This document shows, in pieces, positions 13,191-26,161 of a stretch of 64,000 nt of DNA. Source of the DNA: Cokeromyces recurvatus (taxonomy: Eukaryota > Mucoromycota > Mucoromycetes > Mucorales > Mucoraceae); assembly GCF_025118155.1 (NCBI RefSeq), contig NW_026251389.1:1116001-1180000 (forward strand). Reading direction: 5' to 3'. The number at the start of each line of letters is the position of its first letter. Positions within the stretch are counted from its first letter, which is position 1. Below the pieces are notes generated by a model that did no database searches, was not told the origin of the DNA, and saw only the letters and a list, made by a program, of their open reading frames with translations. Made by a program: the position numbers and the translations under genes.

Positions 13191-13908
13191 ATGCCTCACT
13201 CGTTCGGTCGTAAGTTTCGAATTAGAAAGATTGTATTGATGAGAACATTTTTCAGTTAATTGAAGAGTTGTTATTTTATTTGTGTTTAATTAGTTCGCGC
13301 TCGTACTCGCCATATGTTCTCTCGTAACTTCAGAGAGCATGGTGTCATTCCTCTCTCTACTTACTTGAAAACTTACAAAGTTGGCGATATTGTCGACATT
13401 AAGGCCAACGCTGCTGTCCAGAAGGGTATGCCTCACAAGTTCTACCATGGGTAAGATTATCAATTTAAAAAAAAAACAAAAAAAAATAAAAAGTGATGGA
13501 CCAAATAGCTAATGTAAAAGTATTTAATATAATAGTCGTACTGGTGTTGTTTACAATGTCACTAAGTCTGCTGTTGGTGTCATTGTTCACAAGAGAGTTG
13601 GTAACCGTTACATGGAAAAGCGTGTTAACGTCCGTGTCGAACATGTTAAGCATTCCAAGTGTCGTCAAGAATTCTTGGATCGTGTTGCTGCCAACGCTCA
13701 AAAGAAGAAGGAAGCTAAGGCTGCTGGTGGTAAATATATAAATTATATAAAGAAATTAAGGTATATAGATTATTGAATGTTATTTCTTTGTATAGTTTCT
13801 TTCAACCTTAAGAGAATCCCTGCTCAACCTCGTGAAGCTCGTCATGTTTCTACCAAGGGTAATGTTCCTCAAACTATTGCCCCCATTGCTTATGAGACCC
13901 TTATTTAA
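13191..13908 (+). CDS. RPL21: 60S ribosomal protein L21 (eL21)
   Basis: Large-subunit ribosomal protein. Four exons join in phase: 13191-13209, 13294-13450, 13536-13729 and 13796-13908, giving 160 residues, the usual eL21 length. The protein begins [19 protein letters not shown] and has the family's [16 protein letters not shown] and [14 protein letters not shown] segments. The first exon is only 19 bases and intron 1 follows the sixth codon. Compact early introns are common in fungal ribosomal genes. The stop is TAA at 13906-13908. Confidence 0.95.
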
Positions 13909-14555
13909 GGAATTTAAAATAAATAATGAGTGTCGATAAACTAACCATGATGCAATAAAAAAAACCCCTATTTTATTCATCAGTATTTATATTTTATTAC
14001 AGTTTGTAGTTATTTATTCTACTCTATTTATTATCGAGGAATTAAGATGTGAGAGAAAAAAAAAAGATTAACACTATTGGAGATATGTGTATATAAATAC
14101 TATAATAGAAGAGGGGCTTGTTTTGTGAAGCATGATATTTATATATACAAAAATATATATTTTTTATATATAGCCTTCTATAGTATTGTTAACAATAATA
14201 ATGACTCAAGATCAGATAAAGGTGTGTATATATTATAAACATATCTGATTATTAAATAAGATTATGCATAACAGTAAATGTTCATATTTGATCCTAGTTT
14301 TGAATTTAGCAATAAGCTACTCTATATAAATATATAAAAGACAAATGTAGTTTACAGTAATAATGAATATAACATGACACACAATAATATTCGTTGTCTG
14401 AATAACATTTATACACTGAAACAATACCAGTTTTCTTTCTTTCTTTTCTTTTTTTTTTTTTTTTTTTCAATCAAGTTAACAAACATAATATTCTCATGAA
14501 TAAAATCCTTTTTATTTGAATTGTTTCAAATTATAACATCATTCAAGCTATAAAT

Positions 14556-14597
<42 letters not shown>

Positions 14598-15109
14598 AAA
14601 GCTTAAATATAATTGAAGTAGTTTTACCTTTCGTGCATATATAATGAAAACAAGAAGAAGTAAAAAAAGGCATACATTACTTTTTTTTTTTTATTCTTTT
14701 TTCTTCGTTTCCTTTTCTTTTTTCTCTTTTTCTTTTATAATAGGTAAGTATCACATGGGTGGTGAATGATGTACAACCATGCGTTTTTAACGTTATGGAT
14801 CGGAAAATAATTAAATTTAAAGTGGAGAACACTAGACTAACGGCACCTCTTTTTAATAATAATTGCTTTCTATTTTGTATATGAAATGAAAGTAATAGTG
14901 AATCATTTTATTCAAAGAGTTTCTTTAAAGAAATTTTATAAACGCCAATATTAACAAAAAAGACGTTTTTTTTTCTTGGTTTTTTTTCACGTAAGTCTTT
15001 ATTTTTTTCTTTTGGATGAAAAAAATCAGAAAAGAAATAGAAAACATATAGAAATACATACATACACATACACATACATATACATATACACATATATATA
15101 CATATACAC

Positions 15110-15157
<48 letters not shown>

Positions 15158-15418
15158 GTTCTGTTTATTACCATACAATACAGCCGTATTCTTTGATACA
15201 AGGTAAATAAGCAAAAGACAAGAAAAAAAAACCAGACATTTATGCAGCTGTCAATTATTAAAAAGATACAAATCCTTCTCTTTTTAGGTAATAAAAAAGG
15301 TACAAGTGTGTAAGTTTAATTTTATTACTTAACAATAGAAAACAGTTATTTTTAACTTGGCTGCTGGGATAAACAGATTTTTTTTTTTTATGAAAAGAAC
15401 ATTATAATGTCACGCTAA

Positions 15419-15465
<47 letters not shown>

Positions 15466-15731
15466 CATCGTGTGCATGTATTTTCCCTCTCTCTCTTTTT
15501 TTTTTTCATACTATTTTTGCTCAAGAAAAAAAGAATATTTTGTCTTTCCTTTTATTTTATTTTTTATTTTTTTATTTTTTTACTTACCTTCTTTTTTATC
15601 ATTTTTTAGTCAGTTTGACAATTGAATTATTGTGTGATTGTACATTGATAGATAAAAAAAAATATATATGTATATACACACACACAAATACATATATACT
15701 CAGCTATCATTTTATTGCTATCTTTTCTTTG
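13909..15731. repeat. AT-rich intergenic region with T tracts and CA/TA microsatellites
   Basis: No gene seen. Contents include a T run at about 14559-14595, a 44-base T run at 15422-15465, and a CATA/CA-rich microsatellite at about 15055-15152 ending in a (CA)n array. Short reading frames on the repeat are low complexity and were not called. Confidence 0.6.
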
Positions 15732-16606
15732 ATGCATATGCCACAAAGTAATGTAAATACATATATCTACACTATTTTTTCCTTTTTTAATATTATATCT
15801 ATGACGTCTAAACATATACAATTCAAGATTTTAATAATTTACCAACAACATATCATAAATGGATCCCTCATCCATCCACAAATGCATTTAAACAACCACG
15901 AGTATTAGACTGGAGACCATTACAGGGTCAAGTGGATGATTCCTTTCAAATTGAATTAGATATACATGATATCGACCCAAGTCTTTTAAGAATCGCTTTT
16001 AATACTTGTTTCACCACATGTCAATATTCACTGAATACAGTCACTCAAACAATGATACTTCATACGACTGTGCCTAATACAGATTATGTTTCTTGTACAA
16101 ACTTATCAAGAGTCCCTATTTATCTTTTAGTTGTACAAGATCAAAATAAAATTTTGGATTGCTGGTTTATTGGCTATTTCTCATACTTTTTAACAAACGA
16201 ATTTAATCAATTCAATAATACAACTACAATAGCAGACACTTCAAAACAACAAGGTAAAAATTCAATCTATTTAAAGACATATAAATAACATCTCTTACGC
16301 TCTATACCTTCTTTTTTTTTTTCTCGTCTTGTCTCTTTAGAACACATAGTTCCTTCACAACAAACGAATCATAGTACTGATACAGTTCATCTTACACATC
16401 CAACATCACCTTCTTCTCTAACAACTAGTATGTATGCACCTACAAATGTATCTTCTTATTATCCAACTACGACACCAGGTTATCTTAATATGGCTGCACA
16501 TGTTCCTTATATAGGTTTACCTCCAACTCAACCCTCTTCAAGGCCAAGAGAATATTTTGAAGGTAAATAATATAAACCAAGTATTAAATGCATGCATTTT
16601 TAAAGC

Positions 16607-16643
<37 letters not shown>

Positions 16644-17601
16644 GGAGGGTTTAGAACAATCTATGTTAAATTATTCTCCTAACACATTTCAATCAACTTA
16701 TCAACATGATAATCAAATGGATACAACATCAGCAGCAGCAGCAGCAGCAGCAGCATCTTTATTAAGTGCACAAGTACCACCGACAGCACCAGCACCACCA
16801 GCACCAGCACCACCACCATCATCATCATCTCAACATGAAGGATACATGGTACCTATTGTTGATACACTATCTCAATTTTCACAACCATTACCAATCCTTC
16901 CATCTTCTCCTTCAGTCTCTTCAACTACACCACATCCAATACAAATAAAACCTGCTCAGCCTCATCCTCATCCACCTTCATTAGCTATCACATCCACTGG
17001 TACCCCCGCTGCTTATCCGCCACCTATCATTCACTCTAATCCATTTGCTAATCTTCTTAACAGGCCTACGTTACATATTGAAAATGACTTGGAGACAATG
17101 ATGGAGAATTGGACACGAGATGAAGAAAATAACCAACGTCGTCTTGTTCGTTTCTTTCGTCGTCAAGAGGGTAATGAAATCTTTTGTCATTGTGAACGAT
17201 TCGAGATGCCAAGTATCACTCTTGAACGACCACGGCCTGATCTACGTCATCAGATCCTTGTCTCCTGTATTCGATGGGAGGATGATTATTATATTACATC
17301 CGTAGATTGTATCTTTCTGTTACAGCACCTCTTAGGTGTCTCATTTACAGTTGAAGAAAAGAATCGTATTCGAAGAAATCTAGAAGGATTTCAGCCTCGA
17401 ACCGTAGCCAAGATGAAACCTGAGTCCGCTGAATTCTTTAAATTAATTATGGCCTTTGGTGATCCTAAACCTCGAAATATCGAGAAGGATCTAAAGGTAT
17501 TTCGTTGGAAGGATCTAGATAAAGCTTTAAAAAAGATTATTGGCAAGTATACAGCAAGTTATAGCAGTACAGCCAGTGTTTTGGAATCGGTAGATCGATA
17601 A
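15732..17601 (+). CDS. MedA (Medusa)-like transcription regulator, DUF7082-type domain
   Basis: Four exons join in phase: 15732-15747, 15828-16253, 16341-16562 and 16655-17601, for 536 residues starting MHMPQNFNNLPTTYHKW. The tiny first exon (16 bases) is supported by a GTAATG donor, a CTAAAC branch-like site, and a phase match. A middle part rich in Pro, Ser, Thr and Ala, with a run of Ala, leads to a conserved C-terminal domain (about residues 360-520) containing RRLVRFFRRQ, SVDCIFLL, VEEKNRIRRNLEGF and GDPKPRNIEKD. This pattern matches the fungal MedA/Acr1 family, regulators of conidiation and development in ascomycetes. The family call is from memory of the pattern; the target genes are unknown. 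Confidence 0.7.
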
Positions 17602-17752
17602 TAACTATAGGATCTCTCTTTCTCTCTCTCTCTCTCTTTTTTTTTCATATATTTATATACATTTACTTTTATATAATTTATTTTTATAATGACTATTTAC
17701 TACTATTACTTACTCTTACTATTACATTATATATATAAGTATAATTTTTTCT

Positions 17753-17794
<42 letters not shown>

Positions 17795-18728
17795 CTTTTA
17801 ATAAATAATTATTTGTTATCTTTACATATTAAATGGTTTTTTTAAAAAAAAATAATAATAATTCAAAAGAGATTAGTTAGTAGTAGGTAACAGAGTTGGG
17901 GCTCATGTTAAGAGAATTTCTTTTATTATTGAAAAAAGGCAGTTATAAATTGAATCCAAAGTCGATAAATAAATACTTGATTTCTAATATCTAGCACTCT
18001 TGTTATGTTGATGATATAGAGTGAGATGGGATGCAATAGAATAGCTCATACATACATTTTATAGAATAACTTATAGTCAAAGTCCTTGATAACGTTTTCT
18101 TAAAAAAAATGATTTATTGATTTTTATTCTGTACTCTATAGTTCTAATAACTTATAGAAACTAGAGATGTAAACAATTTTTTTTTCTTTCTGCATATAAA
18201 CCTGAGGAAAGAAAAGAAAAAAAAAAGAACCAGATATGAATAATCTGTGTAGTTGATATAATTCTTAGAATTGTACTACAGCATATATATATATCGAGCT
18301 TCTAAGATATAATTTTTTCGAAAAATATACTTGTTTAAAATAAATAAACTATACTCAAGCTGCAACTAGGTTTATATCCTTCAACTAAAGTATTTTAGAT
18401 CGTTATCATCTATTATTATTTCTTTAAATAAATCAATAGTAGTATTCCTAGTTGTTAGCATATACATATATCACCTCAACAATTATTATCTTTTGAAATT
18501 TAATTCTTCAAATTCCTTCAGGGTATCGAACACATAAAGGTATACTAGATCCTATGTAATTAAATACTGTATCTTTGTGTGATAGTTTACGTTTTAAAAA
18601 TAAAAAAAGGGCAAAGATAGGGAATTTATGTGTAATGGACACAATTACAAGGTCTTATCTAATGAGTTACATGCAATACAATATATCATGTCTTTTTTTT
18701 TTCTTTCTTTAATCAAGCCATTCTCTAT

Positions 18729-18762
<34 letters not shown>

Positions 18763-18843
18763 AGCCGTATCTAAAAGGCTTGAGAATAAAATTTTATAGC
18801 ATTGAATTAAAGCAAGAGAATATAATAGATATATACAATATTG

Positions 18844-18885
<42 letters not shown>

Positions 18886-19656
18886 AGTAGAACGTAAGAC
18901 TAATACCTTTCCCTTTTTGTCTAACAAAGAGAAACAAATCAGATTATTTGAAATATTAGAGCTGTTAAACAACCTGATAGAATGTACATCATAAAACAGA
19001 GTATTTAATAATAATAAAAAAATCATTGATGTCCTCTAATACCCAATCGTGAATTTTTGATAAGATATTCTGATATTATATATGTTTCCCCCCCTTTTTT
19101 TATTATTTCGTTTTATAAGTTACATAACAATAGTAATAAGACGGTTGGCTATTTAGCTTATTATGATGAATGGTAAATAAGTGCAGAATGAAAAAGATTT
19201 TTTTTTTTTTTTTGCAATCGTGTTGTTGTATCACCTTGAGATCATGTGCAACTTCTTATTATAATACATTATTTATTAAATACGAATTGCTGCTAAAAGA
19301 TAACCTTTGATGAAGAGGAATAGTGTAATTTATTATAAAAAAAAAAAGAGAGAGAGATTCAATTCAAAATGGTAGTATTATACTCAAATTGACTATTCTA
19401 TGAAAAGTTGCAGTCAAATTATTAAGCTTATGTCAATGATAATGCAAAAAAAAAAAAAAAAAAAAAAATATCATGATTTATTTAGAACTCAGATAACTAA
19501 AATTAAAGTTCGTCTATACCAGTAGTTATGAAGAAGAAAGTCAAATCTTATAATATACTTAATAATCATTTATCAATCTTTTTCTTTTTCTCTATTTTTT
19601 TTTTTTTTTTACTTTTTTCTTTTTTTTTTCACTTTAAATCAGATAATAACGTTATT
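17602..19656. repeat. Gene-free AT-rich region with microsatellites
   Basis: No gene seen in about 2 kb. Features are a CT-rich run after the MedA-like stop, a T tract near 17759-17790, a CTG repeat of about seven units near 18736-18762, and a (TA)n array at about 18846-18872. Probable promoter and UTR sequence of the LDH gene lies at the right end, where T- and C-rich tracts precede the ATG. Confidence 0.5.
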
Positions 19657-20565
19657 ATGGTATCACATTCTAGAGTATCTATTGTTGGAGCAGGATCAGT
19701 TGGAGCTTCAGTTGCTTATGCACTCATGTTCAAAAATATTTGTTCGGAAATATTAATTGTTGATATTAGTCCTGATATTGTTCAAGCTCAAGTTCTTGAT
19801 TTAGCAGATACAGCAAGTATAAGCCATACACGTATCCGAGAGGGGACAGCTCAAGAGGCTGGACAGACGGATATCATTGTGATTACAGCAGGAGCTAAAC
19901 AAAGGGAAGGAGAAACTCGGATTAGACTTATCGAACGAAATTACCGAGTATTAAAGAATGTGATACATAGTATGCAACCTATTCGACAAGATGCCGTCAT
20001 CTTGATGGTCTCTAACCCAGTTGATATCTTGACTCACATTGCACGTAAATTATCTGGTTTACCGCCCCATCAGGTGATCGGCTCAGGCACTTACTTGGAT
20101 ACAACCCGACTTTGTGTTCATCTCGGTGACATCTTTCATGTCAATCCTCAATCTATCCATGCCTATGTGCTTGGAGAACACGGTGACTCTCAAATGATTG
20201 CCTGGAGTGCTGCGATGATCGGCGGTCAACCGATCCAAGAATTGGCTGAATATAAAACCATGGATAAAAAACTAGTTTCAAGGGCCATCTCAGGTAAAGC
20301 AATGGACATTATTCGATTAAAGGGGGCTACATTTTATGGTATTGGTGCCTGTGCTGCTGATATCGTACATACTATTCTATTAAATAAGAGAACAGTTCAT
20401 CCTGTATCTGTCTATGTCGAGAAATATGGTGTTACGTTATCTATGCCCGCCAAGATTGGATGGGAAGGAGTCCAAGGTGTTTATCAAATATCACTTTGTG
20501 AAGAAGAAGAAGATAAATTACAAGCCTCTGCTGAAGCACTTCGAGAAATTCAAAACTTGTATTAA
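19657..20565 (+). CDS. L-lactate dehydrogenase
   Basis: NAD-dependent reduction of pyruvate to L-lactate in the cytosol. The chosen ATG gives 302 residues, slightly short for the 310-330 range; an upstream in-frame ATG only adds a poly-Phe leader read from a T tract. Visible motifs: dinucleotide site [13 protein letters not shown], the active-site loop [11 protein letters not shown] with Gln at the position that separates lactate from malate dehydrogenases (malate enzymes have Arg), the Arg of [17 protein letters not shown], and catalytic His in LGEHGDSQ. It is intron-free. Fungal LDHs of this type are known from Rhizopus, where they make lactic acid. Whether this copy is fermentative is not shown. 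Confidence 0.9.
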   Translation: MVSHSRVSIVGAGSVGASVAYALMFKNICSEILIVDISPDIVQAQVLDLADTASISHTRIREGTAQEAGQTDIIVITAGAKQREGETRIRLIERNYRVLKNVIHSMQPIRQDAVILMVSNPVDILTHIARKLSGLPPHQVIGSGTYLDTTRLCVHLGDIFHVNPQSIHAYVLGEHGDSQMIAWSAAMIGGQPIQELAEYKTMDKKLVSRAISGKAMDIIRLKGATFYGIGACAADIVHTILLNKRTVHPVSVYVEKYGVTLSMPAKIGWEGVQGVYQISLCEEEEDKLQASAEALREIQNLY

Positions 20566-20942
20566 ATAATATACTAATTTATTATGTTATACCCTTTGTA
20601 GATTCTATTCATTTAATTCTCAAAAAAAAAAAAAAAAAAAAAAAGAAAAATAAAAAATTGAATTTAAAATTATAAATGAAAAAAAAAAAAAGTGGAGAAG
20701 TGAAAAAAAAAAAAAAAAAATTTTTTATTATTGTATTTTTTCTTTTTTGCAACTAATAATAAGCTTGAAAACTTTTTAAATCGCCGCTCCTTTTATTATT
20801 AAAAACAACAATATTATGGATAAAATAAAATAAAATAAAATAAAATAAAATAAAAAAAAAAATAATAATAAAAAAAATTTTTTTTCTCTCTCTCTCTTCT
20901 CTTTATTATTATTATTATTATTATTTATTTATTATTTTACTA
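20566..20942. repeat. A/T-rich spacer with pentanucleotide repeat
   Basis: Several A runs, a short TAAAA-type repeat at about 20822-20855 and TTA repeats at 20905-20935 fill the gap. The right end is the likely promoter and leader of the zinc-finger gene. No gene seen. Confidence 0.5.
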
Positions 20943-21675
20943 ATGCTGTCAACAGAGAAAGAAAGTTCAAATACTTCTTTACCACCACCGTCTGCTTTAT
21001 TTAGTGGTTATTACCCTTCTTCAAATTATGTATTACCTCCTCCTTCTACTTTACCTGGATATCATTCAATACCACCACAGCAACATTTTATATATCATCA
21101 ACAATTACCCACTCCTCCTGCTTCTGTCATATCATCCTCGACTGAAGAAGATCAACAAATTGAAACAAAAAAGACTTCACTAGGTAGACCAAAACGTGGA
21201 CGTCGTCAAAAGAATGATTCTACAACAACAACTATAAATAAAAGAAAAAAGAATCATCACTATGAAATACTTGAATTAAGACAACAAAAAAAGACAACAA
21301 AAAAGCAACAACGTAAAGAATTAGAAGCTGCTGCTGCTACTTTAGCTTCTTTTGCAAATATAACTGAACGAGAAGAATGTGTTAAATTGGAAGCCTGTGC
21401 AGGTCAAGGTGGACAATATCAATGTGATCATTGTGGATATAATTATAAACATTTAAATTGTTTACAAAGACATAAATGGGAACAACATACTGATATATGC
21501 CACACAATGACAAAGCATCAACAAAATCAATTATTAGAGGTAAAGAAGGTTGGTTTGGTTTAATAATAAAATTAACAAAAAAAAAAAAGTCTAAATTTTT
21601 CTTTTTTTTCTCTATTAGGCGGCACAGATTTTGATGGATATTGCTCATTATGGAATGAAAATACGAATACAATAA
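20943..21675 (+). CDS. Single C2H2 zinc-finger, AT-hook-like nuclear protein
   Basis: Two exons, 20943-21539 and 21619-21675, join in phase to give 217 residues. The N-terminal 70 residues are Pro/Ser/Tyr-rich. An AT-hook-like basic patch (GRPKRGRRQK) at about 80-90 is followed by a Lys/Arg-rich region, and one C2H2 finger begins CDHCGYNYKH with the final histidines in RHKWEQH. The short last exon ends QILMDIAHYGMKIRIQ. Likely a DNA-binding regulator, with targets unknown. No close named family is recognised. Its stop is two bases from the stop of the convergent methyltransferase gene. Confidence 0.65.
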
Positions 21676-21677
21676 AA

Positions 21678-22774
21678 TTAAATCTTTCTGAATTTGCCTT
21701 GAAGCCATACGCGATACATTTTTAATTTACGTTGTCGGTTAACAATTAATCGACGATCTACTGCATTTTGTTCTATTCTAAATAAATTATCTTGTTTAAA
21801 TATCTTTGCTATTTCTTCTGATGTAAAAAAATAAACGCGTGTTCCATCTCCTCGAATATAAAAGTTTTCTTTTAATAATCGATTCTTTTTAAATCGTAAT
21901 TGTGCAAGGTCATATCGTCCATAATCACGGAATAATACAAGTCCTCCTGGTTTTAACATACGGTATATGTTCTTAACCGCTTGTTCCCATTGTTCTGGTG
22001 CTAATGCTGACATGACAAAGATCAGGACTACAATGTCTAATGATTCTGCTTCAATTTCCTCGGGTATGTTGGGACTTGAAAGATCCCATACAAATGCAAG
22101 TGATCTTTTTGGATTGTAATTTTTGTTACCAACTACAACGTCTACAGCTGTCTTTGAATAATCTGCTGCATACACAAAGAGTTCAGCGTTTTTATTTTGT
22201 TCTAATAAAGGATACATTGTGTTGCCTGCTCCACATCCTATTTCAAATACTCGTTTCCGTCCTGCATCTACTTTACTTGTATCAAATAATTCTGGGAATT
22301 CAATCTTTAACCAATTACGATTTTTAAAGAATCGATTTTCATTTTTTTCATAAAACTTATTCCAATAATCTGCTGGATTTTTATAATATTGTTCTATATA
22401 TATATATAAAGAGTAGATATTTAGAGGAGTTAAAAAGGAAGAGGGCAAATTTTATCTAAAAAGAAAAAAAAAACATACCTTGTTCTTCTAAAGGAACAGG
22501 GTTTTCAAGTTGAGCAGATACTTTCTCTTTAGCTGATTTTTCTTGTTCTTCATCCCAATCGACATGATCCCTTATGTAATATACAATGAGATAATATACA
22601 ATGAGTCCATTATGAATCAATAATGCAAATCAATGTTCAATACCAAGCATTATAACTAAACACTTCACTTTCATCTTTTAATAATCGAGAACCAAATTTC
22701 TTATTTTCTTCAACTTTTTCGACATCAAGTACAGATGATGTTCTCTTTTTTCCAGTTTCCACATTGTCTTCCAT
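21678..22774 (-). CDS. tRNA 3-methylcytidine methyltransferase, METTL2/METTL6/Trm140 family
   Basis: SAM-dependent enzyme that in characterised relatives makes m3C32 in the anticodon loop of some tRNAs. Three exons join in phase: 22774-22644, 22570-22479 and 22393-21678, for 312 residues. Visible: the family block DYWNKFYEKNENRFFKNR, SAM motif I FEIGCGAGNT, the acidic residue in AADYSKTAVD, motif post-I DLSS, the conserved LKPGGLVLFRDYGRYD, and RGDGTRVYFFTSEE. All key parts of the class I fold are present and intact. The N-terminal 80 residues are Lys/Glu-rich. Whether it is Trm140-like or METTL6-like cannot be told. Confidence 0.88.
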
Positions 22775-23068
22775 GTTTGATCGTTATATATTTATATGAA
22801 TATATAAAGAAAGAAAGAGAGAAAGTAAGTAAGTAAGAAAGAAAGAAAAAAAAAAAAAAGAAAGAAAGAAAATGAAAGTTATGATTTTAAAAGTAAATTT
22901 ATATCAAGTGGCTTTGAATAAGTAACAGCAACAGCAGTAGTTATTATCTGACAGTGATCCAATGAAATTTGTTTACCGAATCCTAATTTGACATTTACAA
23001 GTAAGCAAGCATTTTTATTTTATTTCGTTTTATTTCATTTTCTTTTTCTTTTTTTTTTTCTTGAAAAG

Positions 23069-25075
23069 ATGATTGAAAATAGATCTTTAATTAATGGCAA
23101 ATTAAAAACATATAAAAAGCCAACATCCTGGCATGCCATCTTTCCAATGTTTTTAGTTGCTTTTTCAGGAGGGTAAAAAAAAAAAAAATTGCATACATGC
23201 ATACATACATACATACATATATGCATACAAGCAATATGCATTACATAATATACAACAATATGCTTATAAATAATCCTAATTTTAGAGCTTTATTTGCACC
23301 TCATGTACAGTTTTATACAGAAGTTTTCTGTAGCATGTAAAAATAATAATAATAATAATAATAACAAATGAAAGAGTTGAATAAACTCATACTATTGTCC
23401 TTAGATATTATAATACACAAAATGATATTGATGATAGTCTAATACCATTTAAAGATTGTGCTATTCCTGAAGTTCAAAAAATAGTATCTCAAGCACAAGC
23501 TATCATTATGTTTCTAACCTGTGCATCAAGTAATATTATAAATATGACATCATCATTTTTTTATCTTTTTGTTGTTATTATTACATAATACTGATCTTCT
23601 TTTCTCTTTTCCCTCTTGTCTACTTTCTTTCAATCATAAATATAAAGCATTGGTGGTTGCAGGTTACTATGGCCGCTTATCAGATATAAAAGGACGTGTA
23701 TGCATCATTCGTATATCTACATTGGGTAATTTCATCTATGTATTCTGTGATCTAATAACCGCTAAATATTATGACAAAATCGGCATTTTACTTTTATTTT
23801 TCGGTCCTTTTATCCGAGGTATCATGGCTGGCGAAAGTGTATTGATGGCTACTGTTCAAGCCTATATTGCTGATTGTACAACCACGTCAAACAGGTAAGA
23901 AAAGAAAAGAAAAGATGAATAAATTGGTTAACCAAAAAAAAAAAAAAAAAAAAAAAAGGACAATCGTGTTTGCAAGACTTATGGCAAGTTTATTCATTGG
24001 TTCGGCTATAGGGCCCTTTATCAGTAGTTTAATCCTCAAGGTATGTATATATTCATTTATGTTTGTATACATGTTTATAGTTTTAAATGTGATTCATTCT
24101 TTCTTTTATACTTAGAATACGAAAAGTATCGTGAATGTGTTTTATATAGCTTTATTTGTTGACTTTATCAATGTTATATATACCCTATTCTTTATGCCAG
24201 AATCAAATGAATTAGCTATTCAACCTAAACAAGATAATGACATGGTGAAATCAATTCATTTCTGGGAACGTTTAAATGTGTTTTCAGCACTAAGAATCTT
24301 ATTTAAAGAGAGTCCAGCTCATTTAACACGATTTGCTTTACCTTGTATGGCCCTTGCTGATTTTTTATTGACTTTAGTAAGGAGACCACCTACATTGTTA
24401 TATGCTATGCTTAAATTTAAATGGACTGCATACGAAGGTAGTCTCTATTATACATTTGCGTCTATGATGAAGCTCTTGATGATGATAGCTATCTTGCCCC
24501 TTTTATCAAAGTTCTTTAAAAGATATTATCATTGTTCTTCCATCTCATTTGATATCTGGATGATACGAATCGGTATTGGTATCGATGCACTTTGTCTTAC
24601 ATTATCTGGCTTAGCAACTCATGTCATTGTATTCACACTAGCTGGTATGCTACAAAGTTTCTCTATGTTGGCTCAACCTTCGATTCGTGGATTGATTACG
24701 ACTTTAGTGAATAGAAATCAAGTAGGTGAACTTTTAGGCGCCATAGCTATATTAGATTCATTAGCCAGTAAATAAGAGATAATATATGTATAATATACAC
24801 TGGAGGGGGATGATGTATGATAGTATTAACTCCATTATTATTTAGTGATTATATCTCATTTGGGTATTAATTTTATTTATGGATCTTCTGTCTTGACAAT
24901 GCCTAATCTTACATTTTTTGTTTGTGCGGCTATTGCAAGTTGTTCATGTTTATCAGCATTTATGGTAAGAAAGAAAAGAAGACAAGAAGAATGGAATGAT
25001 GGTGATGAAGAGATACGTCATGGATTGTATAGAAGCCTATCTTCTTCTATGAATGAACGTGAATCTAATCATTAA
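23069..25075 (+). CDS. Major facilitator superfamily transporter, proton-coupled folate transporter-like
   Basis: Seven exons join in phase: 23069-23172, 23286-23336, 23405-23529, 23663-23894, 23959-24040, 24116-24767 and 24846-25075, for 491 residues. The protein is rich in hydrophobic segments, with the MFS loop YYGRLSDIKGR between helices 2 and 3. The overall layout resembles the SLC46-like group of MFS carriers seen in fungi, and the substrate is not known. A run of T and an AG directly precede the chosen ATG, so a noncoding first exon ending near 23023 is likely. The intron 23895-23958 has a poly(A) run instead of a pyrimidine tract before its acceptor. The C-terminal tail is basic and cytosolic in appearance. 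Confidence 0.78.
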
Positions 25076-25307
25076 TCTAATACTATGTACATCTATCTTC
25101 TTTATAATGATTTGTTATACCATTAAATATATAAAATGCTCTCTGTATGTATAGAACTATAAATGCTATATATCCATTTATAAAGTCATTTCATATGTAG
25201 ATAGTATATATACATATAACGAATGACTGTCTGTCTGTCTGTCAATCAATCCCTATTATAATAATACAAACGTCTTAAAAGTGTCCCATTCTTATTCTAC
25301 ATGTACT

Positions 25308-25490
25308 TTATTTGAAAAACCAATAATAAAAGAAAAATACAATAAACACAATAAATAAAGTCAAAAGACACCACATAGTCCCAGATTCCTTTGATGCCAT
25401 TATTTTGAAATTATCCATTGTTTTCCCAAGTATTGACCCTGTATTTGAAAATTGATCATTCTATATAAAAGACGAATTTTTAATTATTGG

Positions 25491-25540
<50 letters not shown>

Positions 25541-26015
25541 CATGTACCATTTGTTCAAGAAAACTGTTTCCAGAACGTATTTCTTCTCCTATTTTTCCAG
25601 TAATCTAAAACATATACAAAATATAAATGCATACAAATATTCATATAAATAAACACACACATATACATGTATATAAAGGCTTCAATAATACTACTCTTTA
25701 ACAATTACATTTTTCAAAATTTGCACTTTTGCAGATAATCCAGAAATTTCTTCATCATTTTGACTTTCCAAGTAATCTAAATCTCTATCATTCATATTCA
25801 TGCTAACCATTGGTTCTCCATTTCTAGACAATGGTGATGGACTTCGTCTTTCATCTGCTCCTGCAAATAAAGCGGATCTGTTATGCAAATTTTGATAACT
25901 CCTATTATTATTATTATTTTTTTTTCGGGAACATTAACAAACAAATAATGTTAAACAGATAACATCTTTAACTTGAGCACCTTACACTGCTCCTATTCCC
26001 AAATTGTCTAGACAT
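25308..26015 (-). CDS. BET1: Bet1-type Qc-SNARE of ER-Golgi vesicle transport
   Basis: Small tail-anchored SNARE for ER-to-Golgi fusion. Exons 25901-25709, 25604-25548 and 25460-25308 join in phase. They contain a SNARE motif (ESQNDEEISGLSAKVQILKN, then ITGKIGEEIR and NDQFSNTGSILGKTM) and a final hydrophobic anchor (LLTLFIVFIVFFFYYWFF) that ends at the stop. The N-terminus should be MSRQFGNRSS (start 26015), resembling yeast Bet1. Its donor is unclear: the good GTAAGG site gives a wrong phase, while an adjacent GTGCTC site fits the phase. With the latter the protein is 145 residues. Family call is firm; first exon border is not. Confidence 0.82.
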
Positions 26016-26161
26016 GCAAATATATAAATAAAAAAGGTTTATTCATTTAAGAAAAAAAAAAATAAAATAAAGAGAGAAACAGAGAGGAAAGGGAATAATT
26101 AAGGTGTGTATGTAGTGTAACGTATTTTTTTTTTTTTTTTTTATTAGTCTGTTGCTGTGGA

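Noticed and set aside
14908..15201. Frames rich in Cys/Val and Tyr/Ile on the CA/TA repeat
   Set aside because: They are translations of microsatellites in both strands with no conserved sequence or splice context.
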